NCBI RefSeq assembly: GCF_004115085.1
Contig: NZ_QXJP01000029.1
Span: forward strand, 1 to 48,810
Length of the DNA: 48,810 nt
Source: Longirhabdus pacifica
GTDB lineage: Bacteria > Bacillota > Bacilli > Paenibacillales > DSM-105158
Reading direction: 5' to 3'
Shown: positions 41,383-48,747 of the stretch, one piece after another
Numbering within the stretch: the first letter of the stretch is position 1
Layout: each line of letters begins with the position of its first letter
Translations under genes and position numbers: made by a program
Notes under the pieces: model-generated
What the model was told of the DNA's origin: nothing
The model's database searches: none
The model's input: the letters and a program-made list of their open reading frames with translations, nothing else

Positions 41383-41589
41383 TTAAATATTACGTGACAA
41401 ACTGATTTTCCTGTACAAAGCAATTATAGCTCTGTTATTTTTTTCAAATTCAATATTCCTTAGACTAGGTATCTTATATTCTTTCTCTAATACTGTCATT
41501 AAATCAGCTAGTTTTTTATCCCTATCAACTGTACTCAGACTTTCTTTCATTATATTTTCATATTGAGAGTTATATTTATTTAAACTCAT
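41383..41589 (-). CDS. Small protein coupled to the resolvase
   Basis: A 68-residue charged helical protein overlapping the resolvase stop by 4 bp (ATGA type), so it is translated from the same mRNA. No family recognised. Its tail RAIIALYRKISLSRN is basic. Confidence 0.55.
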   Translation of the reverse strand: MSLNKYNSQYENIMKESLSTVDRDKKLADLMTVLEKEYKIPSLRNIEFEKNNRAIIALYRKISLSRNI

Positions 41590-42227
41590 CCCATTTCTCC
41601 CTTCTCCTTCTCGTACTCTTTCACAATTTTATAGAAGGTACTTTTTTTCAATTCAAGCATACCCATAAACTCAACAGCAGTCATCTTTTTTTGTTTCCAT
41701 TTGTCGAAATTCATTTCCAAACAGGATCGTTGTTTTTCTGAAAGAGTATTAACATTTTTCTTAGGACGGCCAAATTCAATACCCATTTCTTTAGCTACCG
41801 CAATTCCTTCTTTTTGACGTTGTAATATTTTTTTTCGTTCTTGTTCAGCTACATATGCAAATATTGAAAGAAACTGATCTTCCAATAGCTTTCCTATATC
41901 ACCCATAGTTCTAAATTTCCGGCTATCGAACAGCGTGTCATTTTCTAATGACACAACGTCTGCATTAATCTCTCTTGTTATATGCTGCCATTCTGTTCGA
42001 ATCCCATCATACGTTCTTCCCAAGCGATCTATCGCATCAACAAACAAAACATCACCTTCACGAAGTATTCTTTTCATTGCTTCATAACCAGGACGGTTAT
42101 AATATTCTCCGGTGAATTTATCCACGAATATCATTCTTTCTTGAATACCTAAATCCAACAACATCTTTTTAAGTTGTCGTGCTTCATTTTGATCTTTAGA
42201 TGAAACACGTACATAACCTATTCTCAC
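41586..42227 (-). CDS. Serine resolvase
   Basis: A 213-residue small serine recombinase. The catalytic motif is RIGYVRVSSKDQNE (Ser9 or Ser10), followed by DRLGRTYDGI, an E helix with EQERKKILQRQKEG, and a C-terminal HTH (MTAVEFMGMLELKKSTFYKI). It probably resolves plasmid multimers at the site just upstream; a role as a transposon resolvase is less likely because no Tn3-type transposase is present. Confidence 0.92.
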   Translation of the reverse strand: MRIGYVRVSSKDQNEARQLKKMLLDLGIQERMIFVDKFTGEYYNRPGYEAMKRILREGDVLFVDAIDRLGRTYDGIRTEWQHITREINADVVSLENDTLFDSRKFRTMGDIGKLLEDQFLSIFAYVAEQERKKILQRQKEGIAVAKEMGIEFGRPKKNVNTLSEKQRSCLEMNFDKWKQKKMTAVEFMGMLELKKSTFYKIVKEYEKEKGEMG

Positions 42228-42269
42228 TTTATATCCTCCTATAAAAATGAATGTACCTCTATTATATCA

Positions 42270-42392
42270 ATAAATTTCCGTAAATACTATAATATATTTA
42301 TAGACGTTCATAAAAAAATTAAAATAGGTTTACGGACAAATATTATAAATGAACTGATCTGTTCGTAAAATCCTACTTTTATAAACGGATTA
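42270..42392. other. Candidate res site of the resolvase
   Basis: Three imperfect dyads share CCGTAAA/TTTACGG/GTAAA and GTTC/GAAC ends: about 42278-42309, 42329-42354 and 42361-42389. Three subsites directly before a resolvase gene is the usual res layout. A TATAAT on the minus strand lies in the first. Confidence 0.55.
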
Positions 42393-42458
42393 ATCGACTA
42401 AATGAACAGGTTATGTTATTACAACACAACCTGAATCACTACAATACATTCAAAACCT

Positions 42459-42881
42459 TTACCTCTTGAGTAAATCTTTTACTTTTTTCAATTCTAAATT
42501 AATATTTAAATCCGTTAACTTTTGTTCAAAATTAGTGTTTGTTAAGGGACCCATTATTTCTTTATTTATTTTGTTGACTATCCAATAACGAACATCGTTT
42601 TCGTTAGGAATTTGATAAGAGTTACTTCGTTCAGGATCATCCATTAAACCCAGTTGTTTTGCTATGATGAATTCTTCATTATATCCTACCTCAATTACTT
42701 TTTCTGGAATTAAGTATTTATGTTCTTCTGTTATCACTATGACGTGGGAAGAAATTCTCTCGATGAAGTATCCATCTCCTATATCAATTTCATAATCTTG
42801 CACACCTGGACATCCAGATAAAATAATAGCGATTGTTATGAGCAAACAAATGACATACATTCTTCTATAATTACCTTTCAT
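42459..42881 (-). CDS. Lipoprotein, DUF3997-like
   Basis: A 140-residue protein with a lipoprotein signal (ICLLITIAIILSGC). The mature part begins with YEIDIGDGYFIERISSH, resembling the DUF3997 family of Bacilli. It continues with WIVNKINKEIMGPLT and a charged helix. GGAGTGG lies upstream. Function is unknown. It is transcribed alone; the 320 bp upstream (42882-43200) is AT-rich with no gene. Confidence 0.6.
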   Translation of the reverse strand: MKGNYRRMYVICLLITIAIILSGCPGVQDYEIDIGDGYFIERISSHVIVITEEHKYLIPEKVIEVGYNEEFIIAKQLGLMDDPERSNSYQIPNENDVRYWIVNKINKEIMGPLTNTNFEQKLTDLNINLELKKVKDLLKR

Positions 42882-43200
42882 CTTCTTCCACTCCTTTTAA
42901 AAAAGATACAACTTAAATGGGATTTCATTTTGTATAAGTATAGGATGAATTTTCTTACTATATGATTATATCATTTTTCTATAAAGTATAAAAAAATGTT
43001 TTTTCATTTAATTTAATAGGATATATATGTTATTATAAAGTATTTATTGGAATTATTAATCTAAAAAATGAGCATTTATTCTTTAAAGTTATACTTTATT
43101 GAATAATTACATACTAATTTTTACTTTTTGAATGGTGGTTATCAAATAAAAATTTATTATGTTGGTATAGTTTTCTCATTTTTGAAGGAGGGATAATACA

Positions 43201-43251
43201 TTGATAGATTCCGATAACATTAAATTTTTAGGAGGAAATAATTATGAGTAA
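43201..43251 (+). CDS. Possible 16-residue leader peptide
   Basis: A TTG-started frame with GAAGGAGGG 8 bp upstream, ending within the ATGAGTAA start of the next gene. The GGAGGA codons of the leader serve as the ribosome site of the downstream gene, so translation of the leader may control it. No similarity recognised. Confidence 0.4.
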   Translation: MIDSDNIKFLGGNNYE

Positions 43252-44110
43252 CCTTATAGAAAAGTATAAAAAGACTATAGTTTCATCAATTGTTGTAATT
43301 CCTTTATTGTTTAATGTTAATACAATGTATGCAAGTGATTCTGATTCGACGTTATCTGATATTATTAATAACGGAAAACAAGTTCATTCATTAGTTGAAA
43401 GTAATGAAAATCATGTTTCATCAAATGTTGTATATGACGATGAGGCTAAAAAAATATTTGAATTTCTTGAAATGGAAAACAACAAAGCGCAACAAAAAAA
43501 TCAATTAGATGATATGAATAATATTTTCCAAAGTCCTATTATGAAAAACAATGAAAGTGATGATGATTATTCCATAGATTGGTATAGAATACAGTTTCAA
43601 GCTGTAGCTCTTGGTTTTAATGGGATAGCTGCCGATAAAGCTGCATATTTCTTGCGCAATTCTTTACAAGATGATCCAGAGGATAAGACATATGCAGATG
43701 ATAGTAAATGGTCAAATCATTTTGAAACCCAAACTAGTTTATATACTACTTTAGCAATGGAATGGGCAGAAAAAATAGATGAAGCAAATGAGGAAGGAAA
43801 ATTTCATGTTAGTGGAAGAGGTACTGAAGCTACACAGGTAAGTAATGTAGGGCATGATTGGTATCTTTCTTTAGGTAAAATCAGTTATATTTGGTCAGCA
43901 AGTAAGGATTCTGATACTGGAAAATGGACAGTTTACAATGTAATTAATGATGTATATGATTTCGATCATATTGATGAAGATGATATTCCTGATGATTATC
44001 CTAATGATTTAGTTGCTATTGTAGCTAATCATGCTGCTGATGCTCAGGATGCTGGTGCAATTGTCCCATATAATATAAGTATTTACATGAAAAATACTTA
44101 TACGCCTTAA
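43244..44110 (+). CDS. Unknown secreted protein
   Basis: A 288-residue protein with a signal peptide (KTIVSSIVVIPLLFNVNTMY, cut near YAS), an Asn/Asp-rich linker (30-110) and a compact C-terminal domain (about 115-288). That domain has FNGIAADKAAYFLRNSL, GHDWYLSLGKISYIWSA and VYDFDHIDEDDIPDD. I do not recognise the family; an exported toxin or enzyme is possible. AGGAGG precedes the ATG. The terminator at 44203 ends the unit. Confidence 0.6.
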   Translation: MSNLIEKYKKTIVSSIVVIPLLFNVNTMYASDSDSTLSDIINNGKQVHSLVESNENHVSSNVVYDDEAKKIFEFLEMENNKAQQKNQLDDMNNIFQSPIMKNNESDDDYSIDWYRIQFQAVALGFNGIAADKAAYFLRNSLQDDPEDKTYADDSKWSNHFETQTSLYTTLAMEWAEKIDEANEEGKFHVSGRGTEATQVSNVGHDWYLSLGKISYIWSASKDSDTGKWTVYNVINDVYDFDHIDEDDIPDDYPNDLVAIVANHAADAQDAGAIVPYNISIYMKNTYTP

Positions 44111-44202
44111 ACTAATCACCTTTATAAGTGTTTTCTAGCAGGAAAATTTCATGTATTTCAGCTATACGATGTCTATAGGGATGTAGTGATGATAAAAAGG
44201 TT

Positions 44203-44231
44203 GCAGTAGCCTGACGGCTGCTGCTTTTTTT
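44203..44231 (+). terminator. Terminator shared in sequence with repeat A
   Basis: GCAGTAGCC/GGCTGCTGC and T7. The same hairpin, inverted, occurs inside the repeat A copy at 9413-9436. Confidence 0.8.
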
Positions 44232-44440
44232 GTATATGAAAGGCATGGTTGGCAGCTATCGCTGCTGTGATTGAACTGTATTTTTACCTTTTGGGGAAGC
44301 TATCGCTTCACGAACAGACTTGCTCGTCTAGAGGAAGACGGTATCCCACTGTTTCCGTGGAAGCTTCCTCTGAGGAAAGAGATCTCGATTCCCCTTCATT
44401 GGGAGAAGCTTTTCAATGTCCTTATGCTTATTAAAACTAA
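44203..44440 (-). repeat. Diverged, inverted relative of repeat A
   Basis: It starts with the terminator hairpin and continues GGCATGGTTGGCAGC, TATCGCTGC and ACCTTTTGGGGAAGC. These match, in reverse complement, the 9370-9436 and 46020-46075 parts of repeat A, and similarity fades after about 44330. It has no + strand gene downstream and is probably a decayed copy. Confidence 0.55.
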
Positions 44441-44446
44441 TTTAGC

Positions 44447-44488
44447 AAATATCTAACACAATATATACTAAGGTTGTGTTAGATATTT
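44447..44488. terminator. Perfect 15-bp inverted repeat after the 184-residue gene
   Basis: AAATATCTAACACAA at 44447-44461 pairs with its complement at 44474-44488. It lies 7 bp beyond the stop of the leftward gene and probably ends the radC operon, although the T tail is weak. Confidence 0.55.
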
Positions 44489-44494
44489 AAATTA

Positions 44495-45049
44495 TCATCT
44501 AGTATTCTTAATCGTGTTCAATACTCTTTCATGATAGTCCGCATCTTCTTGTAACGCATCATATATAGCATGTGTCGAGTAATATTTACCTAGTTCTTTA
44601 TGATATTGGTAATTAAATTTATCTGTCCAAGACACTAAAAATATCTTCTTAATATCTCTTCTTTCGTATAGATCATCTAATATTGTATACATATGAGAAG
44701 AAGATATAACAGAATCCAATGGATACAAAATACAATAATCGTACTCTCTTTGAGTTTTGCTCCAGGTTATCTTGTTAAGTGAATCAAAAAATACAGAATG
44801 CTCTCCTAATGCATAAGCTGTTCCAGTTTTAAAATTTTTAGAATTGTTAAAAATAGAATCAAAGTTCTCCATACTATTTACTCTAAATAATATTGTTGAA
44901 GGTTTTTCTACACATTCTTTTAATCCTTTCATTACTAAACGATGTTTTTGATATTGATGTGTTCCCGTTATAAGCATTGCTTTTGTTTCTTTATCATCTA
45001 AAAAAGATTTTACATTTGTCATGGTATCCTCTTTAGTACCCAAAGCCAT
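44495..45049 (-). CDS. Unknown cytoplasmic protein, third gene of the radC operon
   Basis: A 184-residue protein. AMLITGTHQYQKHRLVMKGL has the position of a P-loop in small ATPases but lacks Gly-Lys-Thr. Later YDYCILYPLDSVISSS and KKIFLVSWTDKF resemble Walker B and sensor strands. It may be an inactive P-loop-like fold. An internal ATG (45022) with AAAGAGG is an alternative start. It is expressed from the repeat A-headed operon at 45763. Confidence 0.5.
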   Translation of the reverse strand: MALGTKEDTMTNVKSFLDDKETKAMLITGTHQYQKHRLVMKGLKECVEKPSTILFRVNSMENFDSIFNNSKNFKTGTAYALGEHSVFFDSLNKITWSKTQREYDYCILYPLDSVISSSHMYTILDDLYERRDIKKIFLVSWTDKFNYQYHKELGKYYSTHAIYDALQEDADYHERVLNTIKNTR

Positions 45050-45077
45050 TCCACCTCACCTTTAAACTTCAAAATTA

Positions 45078-45233
45078 TTATTTTTTCTCATTTTTATTAT
45101 TATCTATAAGAATATCCCCTTTGTCAGAAACAACATCAATTTTGGGATATTGTTTACCATCCATTTTAATTTTTTTCTTTTTCACCTTTTCTTTTATCTC
45201 TTCCTCCGATAGTCTTTTATATTCTTCACCCAT
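45078..45233 (-). CDS. Small charged protein in the radC operon
   Basis: A 51-residue protein, MGEEYKRLSEEEIKEKVKKK at the start, Lys- and Asp-rich throughout. AGGTG precedes the ATG. It lies between radC and the 184-residue gene, all leftward. No family recognised. Confidence 0.55.
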   Translation of the reverse strand: MGEEYKRLSEEEIKEKVKKKKIKMDGKQYPKIDVVSDKGDILIDNNKNEKK

Positions 45234-45304
45234 AGTGTTTTCACCTGCCCTTCAAATCATTTACTTATATTATACATTTTAAAGAAGAGGATAAATGCTC
45301 CCCT

Positions 45305-45736
45305 TCAGTTTAAATATCCTTTCTCTCTAAGAGAAATTGAGTTATTGCCTACGATGATGTGATCCAGCAGTCTAATTCCTAATATTTCACCAGCGTTTTC
45401 AAGCCTTTTAGTTATTTCTATATCTTCATCACTTGGGCGAGGGTCACCCGAAGGATGGTTATGCCCCACAATAATTACAGCAGAGTTGTGAAGGATAGCA
45501 GGCTTAAACACTTCTCGGGGATGAATTATCGTTGCGTTTAATTGCCCAATTGAGACGGTGTGAATGGCTGTAATTTTGTGTTTTATGTTTAAACACAGGA
45601 CTACAAAATGCTCCCTATCCTCTTCACCTATATATCTATCTAAAATATCTATTGCATCATCAGTAGATGATATAGCTTGTGCTTCCAAATCTCCGACTTT
45701 TTCCTGTTTGATTTTAATAATTTCGATTGAATTCAT
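45305..45736 (-). CDS. radC: RadC-like JAB/MPN-domain protein
   Basis: A 143-residue protein consisting of only the JAB domain. The metal motif is visible as VGHNHPSGDPRPSDED (HxH with Ser and Asp), preceded by Glu in TAIHTVSIGQLNATI context. Chromosomal RadC is longer with an N-terminal HhH; plasmid forms like this are common in leading regions and next to anti-restriction genes. The exact role is unknown. It starts 27 bp from a full repeat A copy. Confidence 0.85.
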   Translation of the reverse strand: MNSIEIIKIKQEKVGDLEAQAISSTDDAIDILDRYIGEEDREHFVVLCLNIKHKITAIHTVSIGQLNATIIHPREVFKPAILHNSAVIIVGHNHPSGDPRPSDEDIEITKRLENAGEILGIRLLDHIIVGNNSISLREKGYLN

Positions 45737-45762
45737 GTGAAATCACTCCTAAAAAGTATTTT

Positions 45763-46202
45763 CCTTTTGGAAAGCGAATCATGATATTCCAGAAGGAGTA
45801 TTTTTCCTTTTGCTAAGGCGAACGCAAAACCAGAATAGAGCCGCCGTCAAGGTGAAATGACTTCCTCGATTTACGACTCAGCACAAAATCTTTTTTGTGA
45901 TTTTGAAAAAAGATTTTTGCCCTTGACGGTGGATCTAGCCCTCTTAGATCTGTGTCGGAAAGGTTCGGGTGTCCTAACGACACAGATCTTAGAGGACTTT
46001 CTGGTTTTACGATTCGCGGTGCAAAAGGGGAAATACATATAATCCGAAGGCAGCTTATGCTGCCAACCATGCTTTTTCATTTTTTTATACTTCCTTGTAG
46101 CTGCCGTGAAAAAAGGGAATGGAATATACCAGGACTTTGCCGCATGGCTTAGTCCTGGCTATTCGCTTGCCTTTTAGGCTGCGGACAGCTAGGGGATCCA
46201 AA
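45763..46202 (+). repeat. Repeat family A, full copy (shorter form)
   Basis: Homologous along its length to 9083-9590 but lacking the terminator segment. S3 is CCCTCTTAGATCTGTGTCG (45939-45957) with its partner from 45978. Compared with the other copy, three pairs in S3 and one in S2 have changed on both sides. The right end is GGGGATCC as in the other copies. It is placed directly upstream of radC. From 46203 to 46309 nothing is recognised. Confidence 0.85.
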
Positions 46203-46309
46203 ACATATTTTAATTTTTTACAAAATAAGAAATGTATTAAAAAATACGACTGAGAGCAGAAAAAAATAAAAATAAAAAATATCTAAACGCTTCATGACTT
46301 AAAAAAGGC

Positions 46310-46530
46310 AGTCTACAGCAAGAAACTCGCTCCCTTAGAGACTCCACCGCCAATGGAGTACAGCGTACCATGACCGAAACAAGCATCCAACGTTTTCTCG
46401 GCATATCCTCGCAAGCTGCGGTATTCCAATTTCCCTTTGACCCTTGTAGTTGTACCGTCCAGCAGCCGCCTATGGCGGCTTAACTGGAACCTTGGTACAA
46501 CTAACGGGAAGCAACACAACGAAGACAACT
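46310..46530 (+). repeat. Repeat family B, copy 2 (structured)
   Basis: It contains TTTTCTCGGCATATCCTCGC, GGTATTCCAA and the hairpin AGTTGTACC ... GCCGCC/GGCGGC ... GGTACAACT. The inner stem is longer than in copy 1 (GCCGC/GTCGGC there), which shows stem conservation with sequence change. It is followed by a + strand gene at 46594, as copy 1 is followed by the sigma gene. Confidence 0.65.
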
Positions 46531-46593
46531 CCTTCATGGTCTCCTTTCGTCAAGGCGGTCTTATACGGTCGCTATCAAAGGAGCGTGAAAAAA

Positions 46594-46761
46594 ATGAACC
46601 ATAAACCAACCCCCGAACAACAACTTAAACGAACATTACTAGAAATGTACTACAAAAGCATACCATTACAAGACATGGATGAACTAGAGATCAGTATTGA
46701 CTACCTATTTCAACTACTAGCAGAAGATCTCATAGCTAAACTCAAACAACATAAAGAGTAA
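46594..46761 (+). CDS. Small unknown protein downstream of repeat B
   Basis: A 55-residue acidic helical protein (PTPEQQLKRTLLEMYYKSIP start). AAAGGAGCG lies just before a GTG codon and 9 bp before the chosen ATG. The longer frame upstream to 46450 crosses the repeat B hairpin and is not credible. No family recognised. A hairpin with AGAGC/GCTCT arms follows at about 46770. Confidence 0.55.
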   Translation: MNHKPTPEQQLKRTLLEMYYKSIPLQDMDELEISIDYLFQLLAEDLIAKLKQHKE

Positions 46762-46841
46762 ATCCAAAAGAGCTGCGCAAGCTGCTCTTTACCATGCACT
46801 TACGCTATTGATGTGGACATCTTGTAGTAGTCATACAAATG

Positions 46842-46878
46842 GTATCCCCCTTAGACATGAAGGTCTTAGGGAGGATAC
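46842..46878. other. Long inverted repeat of unknown role
   Basis: GTATCCCCCTTAGAC at 46842-46856 pairs with GTCTTAGGGAGGATAC at 46863-46878 around a 6-bp loop. It lies between the small gene and the DUF3560 gene with no T tail. It may be a regulatory, nicking or attenuation site. A further palindrome GAGCTGCAATTTGCAGCTC lies near 46925. Confidence 0.5.
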
Positions 46879-46950
46879 TAGTGACTTTTGGGAATAAAAG
46901 AGCAATGAAAAAACTTGTCATAAGAGCTGCAATTTGCAGCTCACACCTAC

Positions 46951-47622
46951 TTAACTACCAATTTCTTTTAATCTTAACTGAAAATAGGACAACTTATCCT
47001 TTTCATATTGTATTTGTTCTGATGTCAACAAGGAGTCTTTATGATGTTCACTTTCTATTTTTTGAGCTATTCTATCTATTTCATTGTTTAGAAAAGTTGG
47101 ATCTTTTAACTTTGTAGAGAAGTCAAAATATTCTAATGCCTTCGCCTTATAAAACTTGCTTTTCCGTAATTCCTCGAAACCTTTAATATATTTTTCAAAT
47201 ATTTTTTCTCTCCTTCTTCCAAAGGCCTCAGAACCAGCATGACCACGGATAATAGGTTGCGTGAAAAAAGCATTATTGCCTCTCATCTCGTTATAATCTG
47301 CCTGTAAATACTCTGCCCTTCTCTGTGCTTTTTCTGCTAAATCTTGATATCGAATAGCATCTTTTTCTTTCCTTGCTAATTGCTCTGAAAACGTTAATCT
47401 CTTACCGTTTTCAAAACCTAATTGTTCTGCTACCTTTATGGCAAGTGCATGATTTTTTGTAGCACGTGAAACCCACGCATTTGCTTTTGGACTAAAAACA
47501 AACCTCTTTCTTAAACGATCTTTATCCTCATTACTTATGGCCTGGTATTCTTGTTTAGAAAAATGTAACTCTATTCTTTTCGTATCATTATTTACAATAT
47601 ATGTTCTTGTTGTTCTTGTCAT
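46951..47622 (-). CDS. DUF3560-domain protein
   Basis: A 223-residue protein. The N-terminal part (about 1-70) has RIELHFSKQEYQAISNEDKD and RFVFSPKANAWVSRATKNH, a small alpha/beta domain. The DUF3560 region follows with RRAEYLQADYNEMRGNNAFF, then RGHAGSEAFGRRREKIF. Such proteins are typical of plasmid leading regions together with ArdC and RadC; the biochemical role is unknown. The ATG at 47622 is chosen because AGGAG lies 9 bp before it. Confidence 0.75.
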   Translation of the reverse strand: MTRTTRTYIVNNDTKRIELHFSKQEYQAISNEDKDRLRKRFVFSPKANAWVSRATKNHALAIKVAEQLGFENGKRLTFSEQLARKEKDAIRYQDLAEKAQRRAEYLQADYNEMRGNNAFFTQPIIRGHAGSEAFGRRREKIFEKYIKGFEELRKSKFYKAKALEYFDFSTKLKDPTFLNNEIDRIAQKIESEHHKDSLLTSEQIQYEKDKLSYFQLRLKEIGS

Positions 47623-47683
47623 AGTAATCATCTCCTATATCATCTATGAAAAAGGCTTGCACCTTTTTCTCTTCTGCTTCATA

Positions 47684-47724
47684 CTAATGACAAGTAAGTT
47701 CGCGACAAATTTACTTGTCATTAG
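47684..47724. promoter_or_regulatory. Perfect 14-bp inverted repeat between DUF3560 and Spo0E-like genes
   Basis: CTAATGACAAGTAA at 47684-47697 pairs with TTACTTGTCATTAG at 47711-47724. It has no T tail, so an operator or attenuator is more likely than a terminator. Confidence 0.5.
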
Positions 47725-47736
47725 TCGGTTGTTGCT

Positions 47737-47892
47737 CTAGCAATCGGCTTTTGATTTTTGTTCTAACAAAATGAGTTCGTCAAGTTCCTGCGAAAGTGAA
47801 ATCACTTCCTTATCTAATATATCTAACCTTTGAACGCTTTCATTTAACGATACTCGCAATGTCTCTATCTCCTGTACTCTGCTGTATGCCAT
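47737..47892 (-). CDS. Spo0E-family aspartyl-phosphate phosphatase-like protein
   Basis: A 51-residue protein of two helices. The second contains the exact Spo0E signature ISLSQELDELIL. Family members remove phosphate from Spo0A-P and so block entry into sporulation. AAAGGAGTGGGGAG precedes the ATG. The gene overlaps the 3' end of ardC by 53 bp and lies between ardC and the DUF3560 gene, so it would be expressed together with the anti-restriction gene. The chain is short for the family but the core is complete. Confidence 0.8.
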   Translation of the reverse strand: MAYSRVQEIETLRVSLNESVQRLDILDKEVISLSQELDELILLEQKSKADC

Positions 47893-48715
47893 CTTCTCCC
47901 CACTCCTTTCCTAAAATATAATCTACTGCTTTTTGTGCTTGTGAAGCAGCTTTGATGACCAACCATTTATCATTTTTTAATTTGGTAAGCCAACCTTGAA
48001 TATAAGCTGCGTTGTGTTCTAAAGTGTTGTTTATACCTACCGTTTGGCACAACATCGCTGCGCCCATCTCTGCAATTAATTCCTCTTTAGAATATTCTTC
48101 ACTTCCAAAGCTAGAGGATAGCTTTCTATTCAATCTGTTTTCATGGCCTGTACTATGTATTAGCTCATGAAAAAGAGTGGAATAATACTTCTCAATGTCT
48201 TTAAATTGTTCTTTGGGAGGAATAATAATGATATCGTTATCTAGATCATAATCAGCTTGCGATGAAAAAGAAAAATCTGGCATCGATGTCATACGTTGCA
48301 ATATTTCTTCTGCTTCTTGTATCGGGTCATGATCAAAACTGGGAGCCTTTCTCCTGCTGCTTAAACCTTCGACTTGCGTGTTCACGTTAAATACGTTATA
48401 ACGCTGGATGATGGGGACATTTGTTATTTCTTCTTTCCCGTCTTCATTCTTGTTCATATATTGATTCAATTTCCAGAAGACAACAACGTGACTTTTTTCT
48501 CCTTTCTTTACTTTTCCGCCAGCTTCTTTTATTTGTTTAAACGTGGCATATTCCCCAAAAGGAAGTAATGCATTAGCTCCCCTATATGCCGTTTGTGTTC
48601 TCCAGTTGATCGGTATACCGTATCCTTGTATAGAAAATGGCCGTCTCCAAGGAATCACCCCTTTTTCTAGTTGATTCATAATACTTGTGGTCACCACTTC
48701 ATAAACTTTGTTCAT
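47840..48715 (-). CDS. ardC: ArdC-like anti-restriction protein
   Basis: A 291-residue protein. The N-terminal ArdC_N ssDNA-binding domain (about 1-130) has LEKGVIPWRRPFS, INWRTQTAYRGANALLPFGE and VKKGEKSHVVVFWKL. The C-terminal zincin-type metallopeptidase domain has FHELIHSTGHENRL. ArdC protects incoming DNA from host restriction and is typical of leading regions. It starts 33 bp from the left end of another repeat A copy, which would carry its promoter. Confidence 0.9.
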   Translation of the reverse strand: MNKVYEVVTTSIMNQLEKGVIPWRRPFSIQGYGIPINWRTQTAYRGANALLPFGEYATFKQIKEAGGKVKKGEKSHVVVFWKLNQYMNKNEDGKEEITNVPIIQRYNVFNVNTQVEGLSSRRKAPSFDHDPIQEAEEILQRMTSMPDFSFSSQADYDLDNDIIIIPPKEQFKDIEKYYSTLFHELIHSTGHENRLNRKLSSSFGSEEYSKEELIAEMGAAMLCQTVGINNTLEHNAAYIQGWLTKLKNDKWLVIKAASQAQKAVDYILGKEWGEDGIQQSTGDRDIASIVK

Positions 48716-48747
48716 ATGCTTACACTCCTTTATTTAATGTATTTTTT

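Noticed and set aside
41586..42227. Transposon resolvase of a Tn3-family element
   Set aside because: No Tn3-type transposase or 38-bp-type terminal repeats are in the window.
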